From Flavobacterium sp. (lineage in GTDB: Bacteria; Bacteroidota; Bacteroidia; Flavobacteriales; Flavobacteriaceae): DNA of 20,328 nucleotides. A program made the position numbers and the translations under genes. Below, piece by piece: positions 1-7,616 of the stretch. The notes under the pieces were generated by a model, which was not told the DNA's origin, searched no databases, and was given only the letters and a program-made list of their open reading frames with translations. The DNA is taken from contig JAUXNR010000247.1 in NCBI GenBank assembly GCA_030682755.1, positions 1 to 20,328 of the forward strand, read 5' to 3'. Within the stretch, counting starts at the first letter, position 1. The number at the start of each line of letters is the position of its first letter.

Positions 1-3000
1 TCATTGTTGGTCAAAATGTTGGGTTTGATGTGAATATTATGGGATGCGAATTTCATCGAATGAATGTGGATTCTCCACTGACTTCTAAACCGGTTTTAGA
101 TACATGTACCGAAGTAACAGCCAATCTGTTGAAACTTCCCGGTGGAAGAGGTGGAAAGTTTAAATTACCAACCTTAACCGAATTACATCAATACCTTTTT
201 GGCGTTCCTTTTTCAGAAGCTCATAATGCCACTGCCGACGTGGAAGCAACGACAAGGTGTTTTTTGGAATTGATAAGAAAAGAAATTTTCACCAAAGAAG
301 AGCTTGATGTTCCGGCCGATTATTTCAAAAATTTTAATGAACAAAATCCGAAAGAAATTCAACTCATCGGATTAAAACATATTAATTTGAAAGAAGCTTC
401 CGAAGCCATTCGGAAACAATTTCAAAAAGAACAACCCAAAGAAGTCACCAAAACAGATTTGGTTGAAAATCAAAAATCACTAGTCAATGTTGATTTTGTG
501 CATTTGCATAATCACTCACAATTTTCAGTTTTACAATCTACAATTTCCGTAGCCGATTTGGTGAAAGCCGCCGTAAAAAATAAAATGCCTGCGGTTGCGA
601 TGACCGATATTGGCAATATGATGGGAGCTTTTCATTTTGTCCGCGATGTTTTATACCATAATAAATCAGCCGAAGCCAAAAATAAAGCAGCCATTGAAGC
701 CGGAGAAAATCCCACAGAAACCATCATTAAACCCATTGTAGGTTGCGAATTTTTTGTCTGTGATAATCATAAAGATAAAACTCGAAAAGACAACGGCTAT
801 CAAGTGGTTTTTCTGGCTAAGAATAAAAATGGTTACCATAATTTAGCCAAAATGTCTTCCATTGGTTATACCGACGGATTTTATTATGTGCCTCGAATTG
901 ACAAAGAAGTTATTCAAAAATATAAAGAAGATTTAATTGTTTTGTCGGGAAGTTTGTCCGGCGAAATTCCGAATAAACTTTTAAATATCGGCGAAAATCA
1001 AGCCGAAGAAGCGTTGCTTTGGTGGAAAAATGAATTTGGTGATGATTTTTACATCGAATTAATGCGTCACAATCAAGAAGATGAAAATCGAGTGAATACT
1101 TCGTTGATTTCATTAGCCAAAAAGCATAACGTAAAAACCGTTGCTACAAATAATGTTTTTTATGTGGATAAAGAAAATGCCAACGCACACGATATTTTGC
1201 TTTGTGTTCGCGATGGTGAAAAACAAGCCACACCCATAGGAAGAGGTCGCGGTTATCGTTACGGTTTGCCTAATCAGGAATATTATTTCAAGTCGGGTGA
1301 CGAGATGAAAAAACTTTTCGCCGATTTACCCGAAGCTATTTTAAACATCAATGAAGTCGTCGATAAAATTGAAATTTTCGATTTAGCTCGAGGGGTTTTA
1401 CTACCAAAATTTGATATTCCTGAAGAATTTTTAGTTCCTGAAGATGAAGAAGATGGAGGAAAAAGAGGTGAAAATTTATATTTAAGACACCTCACGTATG
1501 AAGGAGCCAAAAAACGCTACGGAACCATCACTCCTGAAATTGAAGAACGATTGGATTTTGAATTAAAAACCATCGAAAACACTGGTTATCCCGGTTACTT
1601 TTTGATTGTTCAAGATTTTATCAGAGCTGCACGTGAAATGGATGTTTCGGTGGGACCCGGACGTGGTTCGGCAGCCGGTTCAGTGGTGGCGTATTGTTTA
1701 TGGATTACCAATATTGATCCTCTGGAATATGATTTGCTTTTTGAGCGTTTCCTAAATCCTGACAGGGTTTCTATGCCCGATATTGATATCGATTTTGATG
1801 ATGAAGGTCGAGGTCGTGTGATGCAATATGTAATTGATAAATACGGTTCCAATCAAGTGGCTCAAATTATTACCTATGGTAAAATGGCAACTAAATCTTC
1901 GTTGAGAGATACCGCTCGTGTGTTGGATTTACCACTTTTTGAAGCAGACAAGTTAGCCAAATTGATTCCTGGAATGATGCCGGGAAAATGGAGTTTAGCC
2001 CGATTTTTATCCGATTCAATCGACGAAGTAAAAAAAGCCGTCCGTTCTGATGAATTTGATAACATAAAAGAATTAATTGCGATTGCCAATGAAGGTGAGC
2101 TTGCCGGAGAAACCATCCAACAAGCAAAAGTATTGGAGGGTTCGTTGCGAAACACCGGAATTCACGCATGCGGAGTAATCATTACGCCAAGTGATATTAC
2201 GAATTTCGTTCCCGTTGCAACAGCAAAAGATTCTGATTTATATGTTACCCAATTTGATAACTCGGTGGTAGAAAGTGCCGGTTTGTTGAAGATGGACTTT
2301 TTGGGATTAAAAACCCTTACATTAATAAAAGATACGGTTAAATTAATAAAATACAGAACCGGAAAAGAACTTGATCCGGATACTTTTCCAATTGATGATG
2401 TCAAAACGTATGAGCTTTTTCAACGTGGTGAAACGGTTGGAATTTTCCAATACGAATCGGTTGGAATGCAAAAATACCTAAGGGATTTAAAACCTACCGT
2501 TTTTGGTGATTTAATTGCAATGAATGCTCTTTATCGTCCTGGGCCATTAGAGTATATTCCTTCTTTTGTTCTTAGAAAAAATGGACAAGAAGAAATAAAA
2601 TATGACTTAGATGCTTGTGCAGAATATTTAAGCGAGACCTACGGAATTACAGTATATCAAGAGCAAGTAATGCTTTTGTCGCAATCTTTAGCCGATTTTT
2701 CCAAAGGTGATGCCGACGTTTTGCGTAAAGCAATGGGAAAAAAAGATCGAGCAACGTTGGATAAAATGAAACCAAAATTCATAGAACAAGCAGCATCGAA
2801 AGGTCACGAAGCAACTGTTTTAGAAAAAATTTGGAAAGATTGGGAAGCTTTTGCGAGTTATGCCTTCAACAAATCGCATTCCACTTGCTATGCTTGGATT
2901 GGCTATCAAACGGCCTATCTAAAAGCTCATTATCCTGCGGAATATATGGCGGCGGTGCTTTCTAACAATATGAACGATATCAAACAGGTTTCGTTTTTTA

Positions 3001-4229
3001 TGGAAGAATGCAAACGAATGGGTATGAAAGTATTGAGTCCCGATGTTAATGAATCGTTTTATAAATTCACCGTAAATGATGATGGTGCGATTCGTTTTGG
3101 GATGGGAGCGATCAAAGGAGTAGGAGCAGGAGCAGTAGAAACCATCGTGCAAAACCGATTGAAAGATGGAAAATATAAATCCATTTTTGATTTGGCAAAA
3201 CGTATTGATTTGCGTGCGGCGAATAAAAAAGCCTTTGAGAATTTAGCTTTAGCAGGTGGTTTCGATGGATTTTCAGCAACCCATCGAGCACAATATTTTC
3301 ATCACGACGGCGATAATATTACATTTTTAGAAAAAGCCATTCGTTATGGAGCCAAATTTCAGGAAAATGAAAATTCGGCTCAAGTGAGTTTGTTTGGTGA
3401 AGCAAGCGATGTTCAAATTGCGGAGCCACTAGTTCCACCTTGCGATGAATGGAGTACGATGGAGAAATTAGCTAAAGAAAAAGAAGTAGTCGGGATTTAT
3501 ATTTCCGGACATCCGTTGGATGATTTTCGATTTGAGATGAAATATTTCTGTAATTCAAAATTAGAATACCTTAAAAATTTAGAGCAGCACGTCAATAAAA
3601 CTCTAACTTTTGGCGGAATTATTACCAATGTTCAACACCGAATTGCTCAAAACGGAAAAGGCTGGGCTTCATTTATGTTGGAAGGATATGATGAAAGCCA
3701 TGAATTCAGAATTTATGGAGAAGAATATTTAAAATTCCGTCATTTTATCATCCAAAATAATTTTACGTTCATGAAAGTGATGGTGCGTGAAGGTTGGGCA
3801 AATAAAGAAACAGGCAAAAAAGGTGATCCGAGAATTACGTTTCAATTAATTCAATATTTGCAGGATGTATTACCTCAATTTGCTAAAAAGTTAATTATTC
3901 AATTGAATATAAAAGACTTAACACAAAATATTATTTCCGAAATGCGAGATCTTTTTAAAACATTTCAAGGAGATAATTCAGTGACCTTTGAGGTTTTAGA
4001 ATTAGAAAAAGTAAAAAAAGAAGTGGAAATTAAACCGGTTTTAGTAACTTCTGAGGATGATTTAGACATTGAAAATTTAGAAGATATTGAACTGGAAATT
4101 GAAGCTCCAACAGAAGAAATCAGAATGGTAACCAAGTTAACGATGCCAAGTCGTAAACTGAAAGTTCAAATTTCAAATGAATTGCTGAGCGAGTTAGAGA
4201 AAAAGCAGGTTGATTTTAGGTTGAATTAG
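1..4229 (+). CDS. dnaE: DNA polymerase III alpha subunit with fused proofreading exonuclease, 5' end cut off
   Basis: Replicative DNA polymerase. The frame is open from base 3 to the left edge, so the true start lies outside; 1408 residues are visible and numbered here from base 3. Residues 1-85 are the end of a DEDDh exonuclease domain: GFD at 7-9 fits motif Exo II, and H74-x4-D79 fits Exo III. A PHP domain starts near 165 (H167, H169, H171), but the usual second metal motif TDH reads TDI (D202-I203), so PHP metal binding is probably impaired. The polymerase core has PGRGSAAGS, then PDIDIDF with D593 and D595, and KMDFLGLKTL with D765; these match the E. coli catalytic triad D401, D403 and D555. 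QVSLF at 1127-1131 is a clamp-binding motif, followed by an OB fold from about 1200. Exonuclease-PHP-polymerase fusion is usual for Bacteroidetes DnaE. No clear terminator follows. Confidence 0.97.
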   Translation, partial: IVGQNVGFDVNIMGCEFHRMNVDSPLTSKPVLDTCTEVTANLLKLPGGRGGKFKLPTLTELHQYLFGVPFSEAHNATADVEATTRCFLELIRKEIFTKEELDVPADYFKNFNEQNPKEIQLIGLKHINLKEASEAIRKQFQKEQPKEVTKTDLVENQKSLVNVDFVHLHNHSQFSVLQSTISVADLVKAAVKNKMPAVAMTDIGNMMGAFHFVRDVLYHNKSAEAKNKAAIEAGENPTETIIKPIVGCEFFVCDNHKDKTRKDNGYQVVFLAKNKNGYHNLAKMSSIGYTDGFYYVPRIDKEVIQKYKEDLIVLSGSLSGEIPNKLLNIGENQAEEALLWWKNEFGDDFYIELMRHNQEDENRVNTSLISLAKKHNVKTVATNNVFYVDKENANAHDILLCVRDGEKQATPIGRGRGYRYGLPNQEYYFKSGDEMKKLFADLPEAILNINEVVDKIEIFDLARGVLLPKFDIPEEFLVPEDEEDGGKRGENLYLRHLTYEGAKKRYGTITPEIEERLDFELKTIENTGYPGYFLIVQDFIRAAREMDVSVGPGRGSAAGSVVAYCLWITNIDPLEYDLLFERFLNPDRVSMPDIDIDFDDEGRGRVMQYVIDKYGSNQVAQIITYGKMATKSSLRDTARVLDLPLFEADKLAKLIPGMMPGKWSLARFLSDSIDEVKKAVRSDEFDNIKELIAIANEGELAGETIQQAKVLEGSLRNTGIHACGVIITPSDITNFVPVATAKDSDLYVTQFDNSVVESAGLLKMDFLGLKTLTLIKDTVKLIKYRTGKELDPDTFPIDDVKTYELFQRGETVGIFQYESVGMQKYLRDLKPTVFGDLIAMNALYRPGPLEYIPSFVLRKNGQEEIKYDLDACAEYLSETYGITVYQEQVMLLSQSLADFSKGDADVLRKAMGKKDRATLDKMKPKFIEQAASKGHEATVLEKIWKDWEAFASYAFNKSHSTCYAWIGYQTAYLKAHYPAEYMAAVLSNNMNDIKQVSFFMEECKRMGMKVLSPDVNESFYKFTVNDDGAIRFGMGAIKGVGAGAVETIVQNRLKDGKYKSIFDLAKRIDLRAANKKAFENLALAGGFDGFSATHRAQYFHHDGDNITFLEKAIRYGAKFQENENSAQVSLFGEASDVQIAEPLVPPCDEWSTMEKLAKEKEVVGIYISGHPLDDFRFEMKYFCNSKLEYLKNLEQHVNKTLTFGGIITNVQHRIAQNGKGWASFMLEGYDESHEFRIYGEEYLKFRHFIIQNNFTFMKVMVREGWANKETGKKGDPRITFQLIQYLQDVLPQFAKKLIIQLNIKDLTQNIISEMRDLFKTFQGDNSVTFEVLELEKVKKEVEIKPVLVTSEDDLDIENLEDIELEIEAPTEEIRMVTKLTMPSRKLKVQISNELLSELEKKQVDFRLN

Positions 4230-4281
4230 TTCTCACAGTTCTTTAAAAATATTAGTAAATTAAAAAATTAATCTAAATTGT

Positions 4282-5139
4282 ATGTCAAATAAAATAGTGA
4301 TTAATATACCAAATGATATAAAAAGTGAATACGAGGGTTATGATTATATTATTACTTGGTTAAATGTTTACAAAGAAATTAAAGATAGAGAAATAATTTT
4401 TAACTTTAGCAGAGTAACATTTTTGGAGGCAAATTTATGTGCTCTACTTGGCACAATTTTTGAAATATTAGAGTCAAATGGAAATAAACTTGAAGTTATT
4501 AATATTGGAAATAATGTTGAATCTATTTTGAGAAAGAATGAATTTTTACTGCCATTTGGGTTTAGCAAAATTGAAGATAGAAATGGAACAGTTTTAACCT
4601 ATCAAAGGTTTACACCAAATGATGATGTTGGATTTTATTCATATATACAAGAACAACTTCTGAATAAACCTCAATTTCCTACACATAGTGAAAAACTTGG
4701 AAAGGAAATTACGAGAAATATTTTTGAAATTTATGAAAATGCAAGAACACATGGTAAATGTGATTTTATTCATACTTGTGGTCAATTTTTTCCACGAAAG
4801 CAAGACAAGCCGTTACATTTTACAGTAGTTGATAAAGGAGAAAACATTAAACAAAATGTTTCTAAGTATTTAAATAAAAATATTGATGCAACAGAGGCTA
4901 TTAAATGGGCAATGATTAAAGGTAATACTACTAAAACGGGAAATACTTCTGGCGGTTTAGGATTGGCTGTAATTTTTGATTTTATAGAATTAAATAATGG
5001 AAAAATTCAAGTTATATCTTCTGATGGATTTTATGAATTTAATCGGGGAAAAGTAACAACTACCAAATTAAAGAGTATATTTGATGGTACTATAGTTAAT
5101 ATAAAATTCAATTTAAATGATCCAAGTCCTTATAGTTGA
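4282..5139 (+). CDS. STAS-like plus GHKL (HATPase) domain protein, accessory
   Basis: A soluble 285-residue protein with no membrane segment and no signal peptide. Residues about 35-75 look like a STAS (anti-sigma-factor antagonist) fold: a hydrophobic strand IIFNFSRVTFLEAN followed by a helix. The position where STAS proteins are phosphorylated (Ser or Thr) appears to be Ala or Asn here. Residues about 135-275 look like a GHKL/Bergerat ATPase: an N box with E149, E152 and N153 before ARTHG, a G1 box D184-K-G186-E-N188, and a G2 box GGLGL at 224-228. There is no HisKA dimerisation helix or phospho-acceptor His, so it is not an ordinary sensor kinase; SpoIIAB/RsbW-like switch kinases are the closest idea. 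It lies 52 bases after dnaE and 81 bases before the STAS-like/PIN pair. Domain calls come from motifs; the partner and function are inferred. Confidence 0.75.
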   Translation: MSNKIVINIPNDIKSEYEGYDYIITWLNVYKEIKDREIIFNFSRVTFLEANLCALLGTIFEILESNGNKLEVINIGNNVESILRKNEFLLPFGFSKIEDRNGTVLTYQRFTPNDDVGFYSYIQEQLLNKPQFPTHSEKLGKEITRNIFEIYENARTHGKCDFIHTCGQFFPRKQDKPLHFTVVDKGENIKQNVSKYLNKNIDATEAIKWAMIKGNTTKTGNTSGGLGLAVIFDFIELNNGKIQVISSDGFYEFNRGKVTTTKLKSIFDGTIVNIKFNLNDPSPYS

Positions 5140-5158
5140 ATTAATGAGGAAGATGATT

Positions 5159-5189
5159 TTGAAAATATATTTTAAATAACGTAATTTTG
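5159..5189 (+). promoter_or_regulatory. Consensus Bacteroidetes promoter for the STAS-like/PIN pair
   Basis: TTG at 5159-5161, a 20-base spacer, then TAATTTTG at 5182-5189, an exact TAnnTTTG match. The start codon at 5221 follows 31 bases later. The last two genes of the accessory module can therefore be transcribed independently of the ATPase gene. Confidence 0.65.
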
Positions 5190-5220
5190 CATAAATTATA
5201 ATCAATAAGAATTATTATAA

Positions 5221-5574
5221 ATGAAACACTTAATTATTAAGGATATAATTAATTCAGAGTTAGCAGTATCTACAGAAAATGGCAATAAAGTTTTCGAGAT
5301 AGTTGACAGCTACTTACAAAAAAAAGAAAAAGTTGAGTTAGATTTTGCTGGTATAACTATAATGATTACAGCTTTTCTTAATGCTGCTATTGGTAGATTA
5401 TACAGTAAGAAAGAATATACAGGAGAGTTTTTAAATGAGTACTTAAAACTTGAAAACGTAGAAAAAGATGATAGGGTTCTTTTTAAAGATGTAATCCAAA
5501 GAGCGAAAGAATATTTTGCCAACAAGGAAGATTTTGAAAAAAACACTAAAGACGCATTAAATGGTAATAGTTAA
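5221..5574 (+). CDS. Small STAS-like domain protein (DUF4325 type)
   Basis: A 117-residue soluble protein. The core VELDFAGITIMITAFLNAAI (residues 38-57) has the strand-turn-helix pattern of DUF4325, a STAS-like family seen beside ATPases and regulatory proteins. Thr50 sits where STAS proteins carry their phosphorylatable Ser or Thr, so this could be the switchable partner of the upstream GHKL protein; this is inference. The C-terminal half is lysine- and glutamate-rich and helical. The stop codon lies inside the next gene: the PIN gene starts 14 bases before this one ends, which implies translational coupling. A toxin-antitoxin style pairing is possible, but the protein has no DNA-binding motif like a classic VapB. 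Confidence 0.75.
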   Translation: MKHLIIKDIINSELAVSTENGNKVFEIVDSYLQKKEKVELDFAGITIMITAFLNAAIGRLYSKKEYTGEFLNEYLKLENVEKDDRVLFKDVIQRAKEYFANKEDFEKNTKDALNGNS

Positions 5575-6103
5575 TCCCGAAGATTATAACTTAGTTTACA
5601 CAGACCAATTCTTTTTTGACACTAATGTTTGGATATTACTTTTTGCTACAATTGCAGATTATCAAACTAAAGATCAAAAAATGTATTCTAAGTTTTTAGA
5701 GAATTTAATTAGAAAGGATTTGCCTATTTTCATCACTTCCAATATACTTTCAGAATTTTCTAATGTTTTATTAAGAAGAGATTTTAATCAGTGGAAACCT
5801 AAATCAGGATTAATTGAACCAAAATTTAAAGAAAATTTTGTGGGAAGTTCGGAGTATGTAAATTCAGTTCATTCTATAAATTCATATATTAAAAATATTT
5901 TTTCAATTCCTAATATCATTAAAATTTCAGATGATTTTAGTGCATTAAATTTAGATAACATTTTAAAGAATTTTTTATTAATAGATTACAATGATTCTTG
6001 CATCGCAGAATTATGTGAAATTAAAAACCTTAAATTGGTTACTAATGATAATGATTTTAAAAGGATAAATCCCAAAATTACCATTATTACCTCTCAAATA
6101 TGA
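5561..6103 (+). CDS. PIN-domain nuclease, likely effector of the accessory module
   Basis: A 180-residue protein with the ordered acidic residues of a PIN domain: D20 in FFFDTNVWI, E65 in SNILSEFSNVL, D142 and D145 in DYNDS, and D163 and D165 in TNDNDF. PIN proteins are Mg/Mn-dependent RNases, often toxins (VapC) or RNA-processing enzymes. The length is above the roughly 130-150 residues of a usual VapC; the extra residues lie in the middle (about 75-130). It overlaps the STAS-like gene by 14 bases (start at 5561, preceding stop at 5574) and shares its promoter. No VapB-like antitoxin gene is adjacent, so control by the STAS/GHKL proteins is the simplest reading, though unproven. Its substrate cannot be read from the sequence. 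Confidence 0.8.
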   Translation: MVIVNPEDYNLVYTDQFFFDTNVWILLFATIADYQTKDQKMYSKFLENLIRKDLPIFITSNILSEFSNVLLRRDFNQWKPKSGLIEPKFKENFVGSSEYVNSVHSINSYIKNIFSIPNIIKISDDFSALNLDNILKNFLLIDYNDSCIAELCEIKNLKLVTNDNDFKRINPKITIITSQI

Positions 6104-6207
6104 CTTTTATATAAAAATTAATTTGATTAGTATTATCCATCAATTCCACAAATACATTCATAATCAAAACTAATTTTCAATTAACACTTCATTAAGTTTT
6201 AAATTTT

Positions 6208-6215
6208 TAAATTTG
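6208..6215 (+). promoter_or_regulatory. -7 element of the trxA promoter
   Basis: TAAATTTG matches TAnnTTTG exactly, 39 bases before the preferred trxA start. No clear TTG sits at the expected -33 position. The rest of the gap from 6104 is AT-rich and holds nothing else recognisable. Confidence 0.5.
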
Positions 6216-6254
6216 CACTATAAATAATTGAATAGTAATTTAAAAAAATATAAA

Positions 6255-6572
6255 ATGGCATTAGCAATTACAGATGCTACTTTTGACGAAGTAGTTTTAA
6301 AATCAGACAAACCGGTAGTAGTAGATTTTTGGGCAGCTTGGTGTGGACCATGTAGAATGGTTGGACCGGTTATCGATGAAATCGCAACAGAATATGAAGG
6401 AAAAGCAGTAGTTGGAAAAGTTGACGTAGATGCAAACCAAGAATTTGCAGCAAAATACGGCGTTAGAAACATTCCAACGGTTTTAGTATTCCAAAATGGA
6501 GAAGTGGTAGGAAGACAAGTGGGTGTTGCTCCAAAGAAAAATTACACGGATGCAATTGATGCATTGTTGTAA
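6255..6572 (+). CDS. trxA: Thioredoxin
   Basis: A cytoplasmic disulfide reductase of 105 residues, the standard thioredoxin length. The active site WCGPC has C30 and C33 within VVVDFWAAWCGPCRM. The cis-proline motif is in GVRNIPTVLVFQNGE. The start at 6255 (MALAITDATF) was chosen because an in-frame ATG at 6228 would add nine lysine- and asparagine-rich residues not seen in thioredoxins, and the chosen start gives the usual flavobacterial N-terminus. It has its own promoter and a strong terminator, so it is probably monocistronic. It follows the accessory module, which may have been inserted between dnaE and trxA. Confidence 0.97.
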   Translation: MALAITDATFDEVVLKSDKPVVVDFWAAWCGPCRMVGPVIDEIATEYEGKAVVGKVDVDANQEFAAKYGVRNIPTVLVFQNGEVVGRQVGVAPKKNYTDAIDALL

Positions 6573-6592
6573 TATACAATGAAGAAGAATTT

Positions 6593-6622
6593 AAAGGTCT
6601 GATGAAAATCAGGCCTTTTTTT
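6593..6622 (+). terminator. Rho-independent terminator of trxA
   Basis: An 11-base-pair stem (AAAGGTCTGAT with ATCAGGCCTTT, one G-T pair), a GAAA loop, and a T run. It begins 20 bases after the trxA stop. Confidence 0.85.
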
Positions 6623-6702
6623 GTACAATGAAATCAAAGTTTTTAATGTGATTCAAAAAGGGGTAATGATTTTTTTAGAAATAAGATTCCAAAATAATTA
6701 AC

Positions 6703-6710
6703 TATCTTTA
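6703..6710 (+). promoter_or_regulatory. Possible -7 element for the SDR gene
   Basis: TATCTTTA is a 7-of-8 match to TAnnTTTG and lies 44 bases before the start at 6755. No good -33 element is seen. Confidence 0.3.
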
Positions 6711-6754
6711 TTTCAAATTACTGAAAACTAATTGTTTGAATAAATATATTTCAT

Positions 6755-7549
6755 ATGAAATTTCAAAATCAAATTGTTTGGATTACCGGTGCCTCTTCTG
6801 GAATTGGAAGAGCAATGTCATTTGAATTTGCAAAAAGTGGAGCAACTGTTGCTGTTTCCGCAAGAAGAATGAATGAGTTAGAAAAATTAGTCACGGAAAT
6901 TGAGAGTTCCGGTGGTAAAGCAAAAGCATTTTTCTGTGATATTTTAGATGAAATAAGCATCAAAAATTGTGTAGATCAAATTATTGATACATTTGGTAAA
7001 CTAGACGTGGCTATTGCCAACGCCGGTTTTGGTGTATTTGGAAAAATGGAAGATTTAACACAAGCAGAATGGCAACGCCAATTACAGGGAAATGTCATTG
7101 GACTTGCTTTGACCGCTAAATATGCATTACCTCATTTAAAACAAACCAAAGGAAGACTCGCTTTGGTCGGAAGCGTTGGTGCGTATCTCCCTAATCCATA
7201 TGTGGGAGCCTATGGGGTTTCAAAAGCTGCCGTGAATTCCATTGGATTGACGTATCAAGTTGAATTACAAGATACCGGAGTAAGTTGTACCACATTACAT
7301 CCCGGTTTTGTTAAGTCGGAAATTGCCCGAATTGACAATGAAGGAGTTTGGCATCCTGACCGTATAGACCCCAGACCTGAAAAAATGATGTGGCCAACAG
7401 AAAAAGCCGCACAAGTTATGGTGAATGCCATCTGGAAACGAAAGCGAAATTATATTTTTACAGCTCATGGTAAGTTTTTTATCTGGATTCAACGCTGGTT
7501 TCCGGGGCTTATGAGAAAAATGATGGCAAAAGGACCAAAGCCATCTTAA
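6755..7549 (+). CDS. Short-chain dehydrogenase/reductase (SDR)
   Basis: A 264-residue classical SDR with a Rossmann fold. The cofactor motif TGASSGIG is at 11-18; NAG is at 89-91; the catalytic tetrad reads N113, S140, Y153 and K157 (GAYGVSK). Arg37-Arg38 after the second strand (SARR) suggests NADP(H) preference. The C-terminus is basic (KRKRNY, then HGKFFIWIQRWFPGLMRKM) with an amphipathic or hydrophobic stretch, as in lipid-acting members of the family, which may touch the membrane. The substrate cannot be assigned. It stands between the trxA terminator and the DUF58 gene. Confidence 0.9.
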   Translation: MKFQNQIVWITGASSGIGRAMSFEFAKSGATVAVSARRMNELEKLVTEIESSGGKAKAFFCDILDEISIKNCVDQIIDTFGKLDVAIANAGFGVFGKMEDLTQAEWQRQLQGNVIGLALTAKYALPHLKQTKGRLALVGSVGAYLPNPYVGAYGVSKAAVNSIGLTYQVELQDTGVSCTTLHPGFVKSEIARIDNEGVWHPDRIDPRPEKMMWPTEKAAQVMVNAIWKRKRNYIFTAHGKFFIWIQRWFPGLMRKMMAKGPKPS

Positions 7550-7582
7550 CATAAAATTAGCGGACTCTTACATGATTTTCTT

Positions 7583-7612
7583 TTGTAGCTCAAATCGGAT
7601 TTGATATCTTTG
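7583..7612 (+). promoter_or_regulatory. Consensus promoter of the DUF58 gene
   Basis: TTG at 7583-7585, a 19-base spacer, TATCTTTG at 7605-7612. The ATG follows after only 4 bases, so transcription probably starts at or next to the A of the start codon and the message would be leaderless. Confidence 0.65.
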
Positions 7613-7616
7613 AAAG

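Noticed and set aside
30..32. GTG as the dnaE start codon
   Set aside because: The frame is open to the left edge and the residues before it (GQNVGFD) belong to the exonuclease domain, so the gene begins outside the window.
1874..2404. Minus-strand open frames inside dnaE
   Set aside because: They lie opposite conserved polymerase sequence, have no family resemblance and no promoter; they are shadows.
4282..5139. Two-component sensor histidine kinase
   Set aside because: There is an ATPase domain but no membrane segment, no HisKA helix and no response regulator nearby.
5221..6103. Classic VapBC toxin-antitoxin pair
   Set aside because: The PIN gene fits a VapC-like protein, but the partner is STAS-like and lacks an AbrB, RHH or HTH DNA-binding motif.
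6228..6254. Longer thioredoxin N-terminus
   Set aside because: The nine extra residues are Lys/Asn-rich and absent from thioredoxins; the ATG at 6255 gives the normal length.
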